Source of the DNA: Agrococcus jejuensis
Lineage (GTDB): Bacteria > Actinomycetota > Actinomycetes > Actinomycetales > Microbacteriaceae
Assembly: GCF_900099705.1 (NCBI RefSeq)
Contig: NZ_LT629695.1
Coordinates: forward strand, 2,232,001-2,296,000
Direction: 5' to 3'
DNA length: 64,000 bases
The translations under genes were made by a program, and so were the position numbers. The notes under the pieces were generated by a model. The model did not search any database and had not been told where the DNA came from. It saw only the letters and a program-made list of their open reading frames with translations. How positions within the stretch are numbered: position 1 is the stretch's first letter; each line of letters begins with the position of its first letter. Shown piece by piece: positions 1-7,988 of this stretch.

Positions 1-940
1 AGTCGTACCAGCCGAACGGGCGGCCGAGCTGCGCGAGCGAGCGGTCGAAGTCGGCGTCCTGCCTGCCGATCTCGGCCTCGATCGCGCGCGCGTCCTCGTC
101 GGTGTCGCCGACGACGACCGAGATGCCGGGCACGACGAGCACGGTCTCGGGGTCGCGGCCGTGCGCGACGGCGCGGGCGCGGAGGTCGTCGCGGAACGCG
201 CGACCGGCCTCGATCGAGCCCTGGTGCGTGAAGATCCCCTCGCCGATCGCGCCGCCGAGGTCGCGGCCCTGGTCGGAGTCGCCTGCCTGGAAGATCACGG
301 GCTGGCCCTGCGGCGAGCGCTGGATGTTCAGCGGACCGTGCACGCGGAAGTGCTCGCCGACGTGGTCGACGGCGTGGAGGCGCGTGGGGTCGAGGAAGAC
401 GCCGCGCTCGCGGTCACGGGGGAAGGCGTCGTCCTCGTACGAGTCCCACAGCCGCTGCACGAGGCGCACGTGCTCGAGGGCGCGGCCGTAGCGCTGTCCG
501 TAGTCGAGGTGCTGGTCGCGGCCGAAGAGCCCCGCGGTGCCCTCGTCGCCGCTCGTCACGACGTTCCAGCCGGCGCGGCCGCCCGAGATGAGGTCGAGGG
601 ATGCGAAGCGGCGCGCGACCGAGAACGGCTCGTCGTAGCTCGTCGAGAGGGTGCCGATGAGGCCGATGCGCTCGGTCGCGACCGCGAGGGCCGACAGGAG
701 CGTGAGCGGCTCGAGGCGGTTCAGGTAGTGGGGCGGGGAGTCCGGGGTGATGAACTGGCTGTCGACGATGAAGACGTGGTCGAACCTCGCCCGCTCGGCC
801 GCGCGGGCCTGCTCGACGTACCAGCGCACGTCGACGCTCGCGTCGCCGGGGATCTCGGGGTCCTTCCAGGCTCCGTGGCTGCCGGGGCCGCCCGTGCCCA
901 CGAGCACGGCGCCGAGTCGCAGTCGTCGTCGGTCGGTCAT
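1..940 (-). CDS. NtaA/SnaA/DszA-family FMN-dependent monooxygenase (partial, C-terminus outside window)
   Basis: Translation from ATG at 940 gives 313 residues with no stop before the window edge; the family is usually about 450 residues, so the last third is missing. It begins MTDRRRLRLGAVLVGTG and carries family hallmarks SPPHYLNRLEPLTLL, AGWNVVTSGDEG and PVIFQAGDSDQGR. Members are two-component luciferase-fold monooxygenases that use FMNH2 and O2 on nitrilotriacetate, pristinamycin, dibenzothiophene sulfone or dimethylsulfide; the substrate here is unknown. A paralogue lies at 5677-7029. The gene sits at the edge of an island with MetY and other monooxygenases, which suggests organosulfur use. 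GGAGACGACC just upstream can serve as ribosome binding site. Confidence 0.9.
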   Translation of the reverse strand, partial: MTDRRRLRLGAVLVGTGGPGSHGAWKDPEIPGDASVDVRWYVEQARAAERARFDHVFIVDSQFITPDSPPHYLNRLEPLTLLSALAVATERIGLIGTLSTSYDEPFSVARRFASLDLISGGRAGWNVVTSGDEGTAGLFGRDQHLDYGQRYGRALEHVRLVQRLWDSYEDDAFPRDRERGVFLDPTRLHAVDHVGEHFRVHGPLNIQRSPQGQPVIFQAGDSDQGRDLGGAIGEGIFTHQGSIEAGRAFRDDLRARAVAHGRDPETVLVVPGISVVVGDTDEDARAIEAEIGRQDADFDRSLAQLGRPFGWYD

Positions 941-1060
941 GGTCGTCTCCTGACGTGGATGGGTGGCGCGGATGCGCCTGGAGGTGTTGCCCACTGCACC
1001 ACGGATGCGGTCGGCATGGGCCAGTGTTGCCATTTGTTTCGCGATTCGCGTTCGGTATGT

Positions 1061-2083
1061 TCAGCGCAGGATCGACGCAATGATCGCCTGCGGCGTCACG
1101 CGTCGGGCATCCGCGAGCGTCGACCGCAGCAGGGGCGCGACGCGCGTGCCGAGCAGCTCGAGGCTGCGGGCGAACGCGTCGCCGGCGGGGTCGAGCACCG
1201 TCGTCGCCAGCACGTCGGTCGCGGCCGACGCCGCGGGATCGGCGAGCAGGCTGCGCACGACGTCGTCGGGCGTGCCGACATGCAGGTTCGCGTCGTCGAC
1301 GTACTGCCCCACCGAGCGTCCGTCGGCGAGCAGGTGCGGTCGGCGCGCGCGATCGTCGTCGATGGCGGCGAGCGCATCCTCGCGGCTGTCGGCCGCGACG
1401 ACGACGCGCGAGACGCCGATGCGCGGCTCGATGCCGTCGGGCAGGGCGTCGAGGTACGCGTCGACGAGCGTGCGCTGCACGCCGCCCACGTCGGCGCCGG
1501 GCACGCCGGGCACGACGCGATGCAGCAGCAGCCCGTCGCCCGCGCGCCCTGTGGCGATCGCCGTGGCGACCGAGCTCGTCGCCTGCCAGATGCGGCGCCG
1601 CAACGTACCTGTGGCCGGGTAGATCCCCACGTCGTCGGGCAGTCCGCCGCCCTCGAGCAGGTCGCGCAGGCGGGCGAGCGCATCCGCGTACACCGCCTCG
1701 CGGTCGTGCTCGTCGAGCCCGTGGGCCGCGAACGCCTGCGCTGAGAAGCCGCCGCCGTTGCTCTTGCCGACGCCGAGCTCGAGGCGGTGGTCGGCGAGCC
1801 AGTCGACCTGCGCCGCCGTCTGCGCCACCTGCAGCGGGCCGCTGAACGCGAGCGGGATGACGGCGGTGCCGAGCCGGATGGTGCGGGTGCGCTGCGTCGC
1901 GGCGGCGAGGAACGCGAGGCCCGACGGCGTCGCGATGCCCGAGAGCTGTCCCTCCGCGATCCAGAAGCCGTCGAGGCCCAGCGCCTCGGCGCGCTCGGCG
2001 GCGGCGAGGGCGCTCGCGTACTCCGTCGCGGGGTCGCCGAGCGCGGCGGGCACGAGGAACAGGCTGATGCGGGGAGTGGTCAC
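1061..2083 (-). CDS. LLM class flavin-dependent oxidoreductase (luciferase-like)
   Basis: 340 residues from a GTG start (2083) preceded by GGAGCC. The start MTTPRISLFLVPAALG and the motif GLDGFWIAEGQ are typical of the luciferase-like alpha/beta barrel, as are RLGTAVIPLAFSGPLQVAQ and RLELGVGKSNGGGFS. It should be a flavin-dependent monooxygenase that receives reduced FMN from a separate reductase. It is shorter than and distinct from the NtaA-type genes on either side. It is transcribed away from the solute-binding lipoprotein gene at 2247, with a 163 bp divergent region between them. A longer reading to 2428 exists but lacks a family match and runs through the promoter region. Confidence 0.85.
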   Translation of the reverse strand: MTTPRISLFLVPAALGDPATEYASALAAAERAEALGLDGFWIAEGQLSGIATPSGLAFLAAATQRTRTIRLGTAVIPLAFSGPLQVAQTAAQVDWLADHRLELGVGKSNGGGFSAQAFAAHGLDEHDREAVYADALARLRDLLEGGGLPDDVGIYPATGTLRRRIWQATSSVATAIATGRAGDGLLLHRVVPGVPGADVGGVQRTLVDAYLDALPDGIEPRIGVSRVVVAADSREDALAAIDDDRARRPHLLADGRSVGQYVDDANLHVGTPDDVVRSLLADPAASAATDVLATTVLDPAGDAFARSLELLGTRVAPLLRSTLADARRVTPQAIIASILR

Positions 2084-2156
2084 GGGAGGCTCCGATCGGT
2101 GGCCGTCAGCGGCCCCTCCAGGCTGCGACCCCGCGCGCTCACGAGGTGAGCGCAGT

Positions 2157-2186
2157 GAACATAGTTCGTAACACGTCGTTCGTGTT
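2157..2186. promoter_or_regulatory. Paired small palindromes in the divergent promoter region
   Basis: GAAC-ATA-GTTC (2157-2167) is followed at once by AACACG-N5-CGTGTT (2170-2186). They lie between the divergent monooxygenase (starts 2083) and binding-protein gene (starts 2247). The octamer TGAACATA here recurs in reverse at 1056-1063, and related half-sites occur near 7081 and 7229. Probably a regulator binding site shared across the island; the regulator is not identified. Confidence 0.4.
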
Positions 2187-2246
2187 CGGCACGATGTGAG
2201 CACCGATCCGCAGCCCGCGGACCCCACCCGTCGAAGGAGCTCCACG

Positions 2247-3785
2247 ATGGACCTCGACCGCCGTACCGTGCTCAAGCTGCCGCTCATGGCCGCGTTCGGA
2301 GGCCTCGTGCTCTCCGCGTGCGCACCCACGCCGTCGTCGAACGGCCTCGCGACCGTGCGCTGGGGCGTGACCGCCCTGAACGGCAACTGGGATCCCATCG
2401 TCACGGGTGCGACCGGCGCCACGATCACGATGACGCCCGTCTACGAGTCGTTCCTGCTGCGCGGCGCCGACGGCAGCCTGTCGCCCGCGCTCGCCGAGGG
2501 CTACGCGTACGAGCCCGCGGGCGACGCCGTCACGTTCACGCTCAAGCCGGGGCTCACGTTCCACGACGGCTCCGCGGTCGATGCCGCGGCAGCGGTCGCG
2601 TTCATCCAGCGCGCGCAGAGCCAAGAGGGGTCGGCGCTCGCCGGCTCCTACCGCAACATCGTCGGCGTCGAGGCGCTCGACGAGCAACGGTTCCGGCTCG
2701 CACTCGGTCAGCCCGACCACCAGATCCCGTACCTGCTGTCGAACCGCGCCGGCCTGCTCACGAAGCCCGTCGCCGCCGGCGACGAGGCGGCGCAGCTCAA
2801 CGCGACGCTGCCCGTGGGCGCCGGCCCGTTCCAGGTCGTCGAGCTCGTGCCCGAGGACCGCATCGTGCTCGAGCGCTTCGACGGCTACTGGAACGCGGCC
2901 GAGATCCACGTCGACCGCATCGAGATCTCGGGCGGCAACGAGGACGCGATGCTCGTGTCGGGTCTGCGCACGAGCGTCTTCGACTTCGCGTCGATCTCGA
3001 ACCTGCGCATCGACGAGGCCGAGCAGGCGGGCCTCGACGTCATCGAGGATCTCGCCACGAACTGGGTCACGAGCTTCGTGAGCCTGAACCTGAACCAGGC
3101 GCCGTTCGACGACCCCGCCGTCGTCGAGGCCGTGCGCTACGCCATCGACCGCGACGCGTTCGTGCAGAACCTCACGGCCGGCCACGGCGTCGCCGTGCAC
3201 CAGCCGTTCCCGCCGGGGCACATCACGTTCGTCGACGAGCTCGAGCAGGAGTTCACGTACGACGCCGACCGCGCCCGCGACCTGCTCGCCGACGCCGGCT
3301 ACGCCGACGGCGACATCCAGATCACCATCTACCCGTTCACGGGCGGCGAGGTGGCGGCAGAGATCCTGCAGGCGCAGCTGGGCGAGATCGGCATCGCCGC
3401 CACCATCCAGGTCGACGCGAACTGGGGCGCCGGGTACTTCGGCAAGACGTACGCCATCGCGACGTACGGCTACGTCGGGCGCGACAGCCACGTGCAGGCG
3501 CTCACCGAGCACTTCGACACCGGCGGCGTGCTCAACCTCTCGTCGCCGTACACGTCGCAGCCGTTCCAGGATGCGCTCGCGATCGTGCGCGCGACGCCGC
3601 TCGACGACCCCGCCTACGGCGAGCGGCTGCGCGCCGCCGCGGCCGCCGGCTACCGCAACGGGTCGACGATCGCGCTGTACTCGTCGCCGAACACGTGGGC
3701 GAAGCAGCCGACGATCTCCGACAGCACCGAGACCATCGAGGGTCGACTCGGGTGGACGGGCGTCGAGGTGACGCCGGAGGGCTGA
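2247..3785 (+). CDS. ABC transporter substrate-binding lipoprotein (family 5, peptide/opine type)
   Basis: 512 residues from ATG 2247, chosen for the strong GAAGGAG at 2233-2239; an upstream in-frame GTG (2196) has no such site. The N-terminus MDLDRRTVLKLPLMAAFGG continues to a lipobox LSAC, so this is an exported, lipid-anchored binding protein. SBP_bac_5 features are visible: ALAEGYAYEPAGDAVTFTL, LKPGLTFHDGSAVDAAA and VRYAIDRDAFVQNLT. The family delivers peptides, nickel, opines or other solutes to an ABC importer. No permease or ATPase gene is adjacent, so it either uses a distant transporter or the rest of the operon is elsewhere. Its position among monooxygenases suggests uptake of an organosulfur compound; this is inference. 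Confidence 0.88.
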   Translation: MDLDRRTVLKLPLMAAFGGLVLSACAPTPSSNGLATVRWGVTALNGNWDPIVTGATGATITMTPVYESFLLRGADGSLSPALAEGYAYEPAGDAVTFTLKPGLTFHDGSAVDAAAAVAFIQRAQSQEGSALAGSYRNIVGVEALDEQRFRLALGQPDHQIPYLLSNRAGLLTKPVAAGDEAAQLNATLPVGAGPFQVVELVPEDRIVLERFDGYWNAAEIHVDRIEISGGNEDAMLVSGLRTSVFDFASISNLRIDEAEQAGLDVIEDLATNWVTSFVSLNLNQAPFDDPAVVEAVRYAIDRDAFVQNLTAGHGVAVHQPFPPGHITFVDELEQEFTYDADRARDLLADAGYADGDIQITIYPFTGGEVAAEILQAQLGEIGIAATIQVDANWGAGYFGKTYAIATYGYVGRDSHVQALTEHFDTGGVLNLSSPYTSQPFQDALAIVRATPLDDPAYGERLRAAAAAGYRNGSTIALYSSPNTWAKQPTISDSTETIEGRLGWTGVEVTPEG

Positions 3786-3804
3786 CGATCGACGTTCGCG
3801 TTCT

Positions 3805-3861
3805 GCAGGCGATCAGGGGTGGCAGAGGGGCATCTTCCCTCTGCCACCCGTGATCGCCTGC
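3805..3861. terminator. Long palindrome between convergent genes (GCAGGCGAT family, copy 1)
   Basis: Arms 3805-3829 and 3837-3861 are complementary over 25 bp with a single mismatch and a 7-nt loop; each outer end reads GCAGGCGATCA. It lies between the ends of the binding-protein gene and the WYL regulator, so it can terminate both. A related palindrome with the same outer arm is at 41529-41585. Confidence 0.75.
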
Positions 3862-3896
3862 GAGCCGCAACGACCTGGTGACGAGTCTGCGACCGG

Positions 3897-4877
3897 TCAG
3901 CCCTTCGCGGTCGCCGCGAACCGCTCGGCCTGCACGGCGAACGCCTCGGCGAGCTCCGGCGGCTCGACGACCGTCATCGCGACCTCGAAGCGGCCGAGCG
4001 CGGCGGCGAGCGACCCCCACGACCACGAGCCGGCCTCGAGCGTGCAGCGCTCGTCGTCGACGACCCGCACGGTGCCGTCGCCCGCGAACGGCAGCACCTC
4101 GCTCGCCGGCAGCTGCAGCAGCACGGTGCCGCGGCACGGCCACGCGTCGACGTCGGATCCCTTGAAGCGCGCCGACACGAACGCGGCGAGGTCGCCGCCC
4201 GGCACCGTGCGCGGCGCGAATCGCGGCCCCGTCGGCGTGCGGGGATGCACGCGGTCGACGCTGAACAGCCGCCAGTCCTCCCGCTCGAGATCCCACGCGA
4301 CGAGGTACCAGCGCCCCTGCGACGTCGCGATGTGGTGCGGCTCGACGCGCCGCGGCCTGCGGGTCGGCACCTCGGCGCCGACGGCTCGCTCGGCGTAGTC
4401 GAACCGCAGCACCTCGTGCGCGCCGATCGCGAGCGACAGCGCCACGAGCACCTCCATCGACACCGTCTGCGGCGTCGCGTCTCCCGGACGCTGGCCGATC
4501 GCCGTGACCTCGATGGCGCTCAGGCGATGGCGCAGCCGCGACGGCATGACCTGCTGGATCGTCGCGAGCGCTCGGATCGCGGACTCCTCGATGCCGACGC
4601 CCGTGGCCGATGCCGTCTGCAGCGCGACGGCGATCGCGAGCGCCTGGTCGTCGTCGAAGAGCAGCGGCGGCAGCGAGCTGCCCGCCTCGAGGCGGTAGCC
4701 GCCGTCGGGCCCGAAGGTCGCGTGGATGCTATAGCCCAGCTCGCGCAGCCGATCGACGTCGCGCCGCACGGTGCGATCGCTGATGTCGAGGCGCTCGGCG
4801 AGCAGCGAGCCCGGCCAGTCGCGCCGCGTCTGCAGCAGCGACAGCAGCGTGAGGAGTCGCAGCGTGGGAGTGGCCAT
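3897..4877 (-). CDS. YafY-type transcriptional regulator, HTH plus WYL domain
   Basis: 326 residues. The N-terminal helix-turn-helix (about 1-60) contains LLAERLDISDRTVRRDVDRL. A central WYL-type region includes QGRWYLVAWDLEREDWRLFSVDRV (split here as QGRWYLVAWDLE and WRLFSVDRV), and a C-terminal extension is rich in acidic and aromatic residues. WYL regulators sense small ligands or nucleic acids and mostly repress or activate neighbouring genes. It is divergent from the VOC protein at 4979, about 100 bp away, which is the likely target. TATTCCGCATCTAGGACAG lies in that gap. Confidence 0.88.
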   Translation of the reverse strand: MATPTLRLLTLLSLLQTRRDWPGSLLAERLDISDRTVRRDVDRLRELGYSIHATFGPDGGYRLEAGSSLPPLLFDDDQALAIAVALQTASATGVGIEESAIRALATIQQVMPSRLRHRLSAIEVTAIGQRPGDATPQTVSMEVLVALSLAIGAHEVLRFDYAERAVGAEVPTRRPRRVEPHHIATSQGRWYLVAWDLEREDWRLFSVDRVHPRTPTGPRFAPRTVPGGDLAAFVSARFKGSDVDAWPCRGTVLLQLPASEVLPFAGDGTVRVVDDERCTLEAGSWSWGSLAAALGRFEVAMTVVEPPELAEAFAVQAERFAATAKG

Positions 4878-4978
4878 GGCTCGAGGGTATTCCGCATCTA
4901 GGACAGAAGGTGACCTAGACGTGGGTCAGGCTGCAGGAGCAGGCCAGCACGGGCCTCCTTCACCCCTCAGGAGCAGCG

Positions 4979-5434
4979 ATGACCATCCAGACGACGACCC
5001 ACCTGAACTTCCGCGGCGACGCCAACGCGGCGCTCGAGCACTACCGCGACGTCTTCGGCGGGCACCTCGTGCTCACCACCTACGCCGACCTCGGCATGCC
5101 GGCCGAGGCGCCCGGCAGCGACCGCATCGTGTTCGGCCTCGTCGCCGCCGAGAGCGGCTTCCGCATCATGGGCTACGACATCCCCGGCGCCGAGGGCGGC
5201 ACGATCGCCGGCGGCGGCTCGACGCGCCGCGAGCAGGGCGTGACGATCACCGACCAGGCCCTGTTCGTGTCGCTCGGCGCCGAGACGCTCGACGAGCTGC
5301 AGGGCATCTGGGACGCGCTCGCCGTCGACGCCGTCGTGGTCGAGCCGCTCGCCGCATCCGCCTGGAGCGCCGGCTTCGGCATGCTCACCGACCGGTTCGG
5401 CGTCACGTGGAGCGTCAGCGTGACGGCGGCCTGA
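4979..5434 (+). CDS. VOC-superfamily protein (PhnB/glyoxalase-like)
   Basis: 151 residues; ATG 4979 is preceded by AGGAG (4969-4973). The pattern HLNFRGDANAALEHYRDVFGG at the start and FGMLTDRFGVTWSVS at the end is that of PhnB-like VOC proteins, a beta-alpha-beta-beta-beta fold used by glyoxalases, dioxygenases and antibiotic-binding proteins. The usual metal ligands are not obvious, so an enzyme activity cannot be assigned. It is divergent from the WYL regulator (3897-4877), probably its controller. In many actinobacteria such YafY/VOC pairs occur together. Confidence 0.82.
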   Translation: MTIQTTTHLNFRGDANAALEHYRDVFGGHLVLTTYADLGMPAEAPGSDRIVFGLVAAESGFRIMGYDIPGAEGGTIAGGGSTRREQGVTITDQALFVSLGAETLDELQGIWDALAVDAVVVEPLAASAWSAGFGMLTDRFGVTWSVSVTAA

Positions 5435-5452
5435 CCTCTCGCGGCCTCCCGC

Positions 5453-5600
5453 CAGCTGGTCGAGGAGCGCAGGCGCGCAGCGCCTCCGCGTCACGAGACC
5501 CGAGTCATCGCGAGTGCGTCGATCCGCGAGGCCGTTCGCACGGTCGCCGGGTCTCGTGACGCGGGCTCGCCCAGGGGCTCGCGCGCTCCTCGACCAGCTG
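5453..5600. repeat. Two-tier palindromic element, copy 1
   Basis: Outer arms CAGCTGGTCGAGGAGCGC (5453-5470) and its perfect complement (5583-5600) enclose inner arms CGCGTCACGAGACCCG (5487-5502) and complement (5548-5563). The same design with the same sequences recurs at 26153-26309, and both copies are followed by GTGGGGA(A)GCC. It fills the 242 bp between the convergent VOC and monooxygenase genes. It could fold as a long hairpin and terminate both transcripts; dispersed copies suggest a REP- or MITE-like repeat. No coding capacity is supported in it. Confidence 0.85.
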
Positions 5601-5676
5601 GTGGGGAGCCCCTACGAAGACCGATCTCGAGGCCGTTCCTTGGGAGCGGGTGATCGCGGCTCGCAGCGGGTGCCGG

Positions 5677-7029
5677 CTACGCGGTCGCCGGCTCCCGCGC
5701 CTCCCACGGCTGCGCATCCGCGGCGCGGCGCGGGGCGGGCACGTCGAGGCCGAGGTGCGAGCGCAGCGTCGACCCCTCGTCGTACGCGGTGCGGTAGACG
5801 CCGCGCGCCTGCAGGATCGGCACGACGCCGTCGATGAACGCGCGGAAGTCGCTCGGCAGGTGCTGCAGCAGGATGACGCCGTCGAGCGCCTCGGCGTCGA
5901 ACCAACGCAGCAGCTCGGCAGCGACGGTCTCGGCGGTGCCGACGAACGGGCTCGGGCGGAACGGCGCCGAGCGGTCGACGACCTCGCGCAGCGTCAGCCC
6001 CTCGGCCCGCGCCGACTCGACGATCTCGCGCACCTTCGTCGGATGCGCGCGCCAGTCCTGGTCGCCGAGGTCGGGGAAGGCGGCATCCGGGTCGTACTGC
6101 GTGAAGTCGTGCCACGCGAAGGTGCGGCCGAAGGCGCGCAGCCGCTCGTCGAACGGCTTCGCATCGTGCCGGGCGCGCTCGATCGCGCGCGCCTCGTCGT
6201 CGGTCGACGCGACGATGGGCGAGATGCCGGGCAGCACGAGCGGCGCCGTGCGCCCCAGCTCCGCCGCCCGGCGGCGGTACTCGGCGACGATCGCGACCTG
6301 CTCGTCGAGCGGCCGCGGGAACGAGAAGATCGCCTCCGCGTGGCTCGCCCCCAGCTCGCGGCCCTCTGGCGAGTCGCCCGCCTGGAACACCACGGGCTCG
6401 CCCTGCCGCGAGCGCTGCACGTTGAGCCCGCCCTCGACGCGGTAGAAGCGGCCCTCGTGCCGCAGCGGCCACACGTCGCCGGGGTCGAGGAAGCGCTCGG
6501 CGGCGGCGTCGTACGGGAAGGCGTCGTCGCCGTACGTCGCCCACAGCCCGCGCACGACGTCGACGAACTCGCCCGCCTGCGCATAGCGGTCGGCGTGCAG
6601 CGGATGCGCGTCGGCGCCGTAGAGCCGTGCGGCCCCCTCGTCGGTCGTCGTCACGATGTTCACGCCCGCGCGGCCCTCGGAGATGAGGTCGAGGGATGCG
6701 ATGGCGCGCGCGACCGACAGCGGCGGCTCGTACGTCGACGAGATCGTGGCGACGAGCCCCACGTGCCGGGTGTGCGTCGCGATGGCGGCGAGCGCCGTGA
6801 TCGGCTCGAGTCGATTGAGGTAGTGGGGCGGCGAGTGGCGCTCGATGCGCACGGAGTCGGCGAGGAAGAAGAAGTCGAGCAGCCCCTCCTCGGCGAGGCG
6901 CGCCCACTCGAGGTAGCGATCGAGGCGCACGCCGGCGTCGGGCGCGAGCTCGGGGTTCGTCCACAGCCGGTACGTGCCCGGCCCTCCGACGCCGTGGTAC
7001 GCGGCGCCGATGTGCAGTCGTCTGGTCAT
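5677..7029 (-). CDS. NtaA/SnaA/DszA-family FMN-dependent monooxygenase
   Basis: 450 residues from ATG 7029, preceded by GAGGAG; full family length. It begins MTRRLHIGAAYHGVGGPG and has the hallmarks SPPHYLNRLEPITALAAIAT, AGVNIVTTTDEG, PVVFQAGDSPEGRELGA and the C-terminal FVGTAETVAAELLRWF. It is a paralogue of the partial gene at 1-940. It should be a luciferase-fold monooxygenase that needs reduced FMN from a partner. The region upstream is shared with the divergent hydrolase-metY operon at 7269 and contains palindromes, so both directions may be co-regulated. The substrate, perhaps a thioether or sulfone, is inferred only from MetY nearby. Confidence 0.9.
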   Translation of the reverse strand: MTRRLHIGAAYHGVGGPGTYRLWTNPELAPDAGVRLDRYLEWARLAEEGLLDFFFLADSVRIERHSPPHYLNRLEPITALAAIATHTRHVGLVATISSTYEPPLSVARAIASLDLISEGRAGVNIVTTTDEGAARLYGADAHPLHADRYAQAGEFVDVVRGLWATYGDDAFPYDAAAERFLDPGDVWPLRHEGRFYRVEGGLNVQRSRQGEPVVFQAGDSPEGRELGASHAEAIFSFPRPLDEQVAIVAEYRRRAAELGRTAPLVLPGISPIVASTDDEARAIERARHDAKPFDERLRAFGRTFAWHDFTQYDPDAAFPDLGDQDWRAHPTKVREIVESARAEGLTLREVVDRSAPFRPSPFVGTAETVAAELLRWFDAEALDGVILLQHLPSDFRAFIDGVVPILQARGVYRTAYDEGSTLRSHLGLDVPAPRRAADAQPWEAREPATA

Positions 7030-7083
7030 GGCGGGCTCCTCGCTCGAGCGGATGGGTCGAGCACAGCATCCGCCACCGACTGA

Positions 7084-7112
7084 ACACAACGCACGCGCGT
7101 GACGCATTGTGT
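7084..7112. promoter_or_regulatory. Imperfect 29-bp palindrome and nearby inverted half-sites in divergent promoter
   Basis: ACACAACGC (7084-7092 region) and GCATTGTGT (ending 7112) are complementary with one mismatch across an 11-nt spacer. A second inverted pair, TGTTC (7230-7234) and GAACA (7246-7250), lies just before the hydrolase gene. Both contain the GAACA half-site seen near 1056 and 2157. These probably bind the regulator of the island. The rest of 7030-7268 is promoter region without a gene. Confidence 0.4.
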
Positions 7113-7268
7113 CCATCCCGACGCGGGCCGGGATGCGTCGTCATGCACGGTCACATGCCGGCATCGGCTTGGCAAGCCGTCGACGAGCGGGCAGGGTGGA
7201 CCTCGCATCCGCACCACCGCATTCAGCAATGTTCAGCACACCGCCGAACACAAGTCGAGGAGACGCTC

Positions 7269-7988
7269 GTGACCTTCGCTCCGCATCCCGTCACCGCGAT
7301 CGACGTCGTGCCCGCCGCCACGACCCGCCGCGGCCGCGTGCTCGTGCTGCAGGGCCGCGGCGACGCCCCCGCGCACTACGCGCGGCTCGCGAACCGGCTC
7401 GCGGTCGACGGCTACGAGGTGGGCATCGCGCAGGTGCCGCCGGCGACGCCCGCCGAGGTGGCCGCGGCCTGGGCCGCGTTCGTCGAGGGCACCGAGCAGC
7501 CGCAGGTCGTCGTCGCCGCCGACACCGCCGCCGGGCTCGTCGCCGCCGCGCTCGCCGAGGGCATCGTCGACGCGTCGCCGTCGGCCGTCGTGCTCGCCGG
7601 CCTCGCCGTGCCGGGCGCCGCGCGCGCCGAGGCCGAGGGCGACGAGACGCAGGAGCTGCGCAGCGCCTGCCCCATCCACGCGGGAGTCGTGCGCGCCGCC
7701 GGGGCGAGGGCGCTCGCCGACTCGGCCATCGACCCCGTCTGGCCCGAGGGGGCTGCAGCCCTGCCGGTGCTCGCCATCCACGGCGCCGCCGACGCCATCG
7801 CGCCCCTCGAAGACGCGACGGCGCTGCTCGCCAGGTGGCACGCCGAGGTCGTCGTCGTGGCCGGCGGCCTGCACGACGTGCTCAACGACGTCGCGCACCG
7901 CTCGGTCGCGGCCGAGATCGTGCAGCTGCTCGAGCGCGTGCGTCTCGACGCCGCAGCCGCGCCCATCCTCGAGCGGCGCGCGGCATGA
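7269..7988 (+). CDS. Alpha/beta-hydrolase-like protein
   Basis: 239 residues from GTG 7269, preceded by GAGGAGA (7257-7263). The sequence RGRVLVLQGRGDAPAHYARL resembles the start of an alpha/beta hydrolase sheet, and PVLAIHGAADAIAPLEDA resembles the strand carrying the catalytic acid; GGLHDVLND may carry the histidine. A clear GXSXG nucleophile elbow is missing: the equivalent stretch reads VVAADTAAGLV. It may therefore be a non-classical hydrolase or a binding protein. Its stop overlaps the metY start (ATGA), so it is the first gene of a three-gene operon with metY and a monooxygenase. Confidence 0.7.
   Translation: MTFAPHPVTAIDVVPAATTRRGRVLVLQGRGDAPAHYARLANRLAVDGYEVGIAQVPPATPAEVAAAWAAFVEGTEQPQVVVAADTAAGLVAAALAEGIVDASPSAVVLAGLAVPGAARAEAEGDETQELRSACPIHAGVVRAAGARALADSAIDPVWPEGAAALPVLAIHGAADAIAPLEDATALLARWHAEVVVVAGGLHDVLNDVAHRSVAAEIVQLLERVRLDAAAAPILERRAA

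Noticed and set aside
161..1744. Long plus-strand open frame across the first two monooxygenases
   Set aside because: It spans two real minus-strand genes and has shadow-frame composition.
2247..3785. A complete peptide importer at the start of the window
   Set aside because: Only the binding protein is present; genes on both sides are oxidoreductases or regulators.
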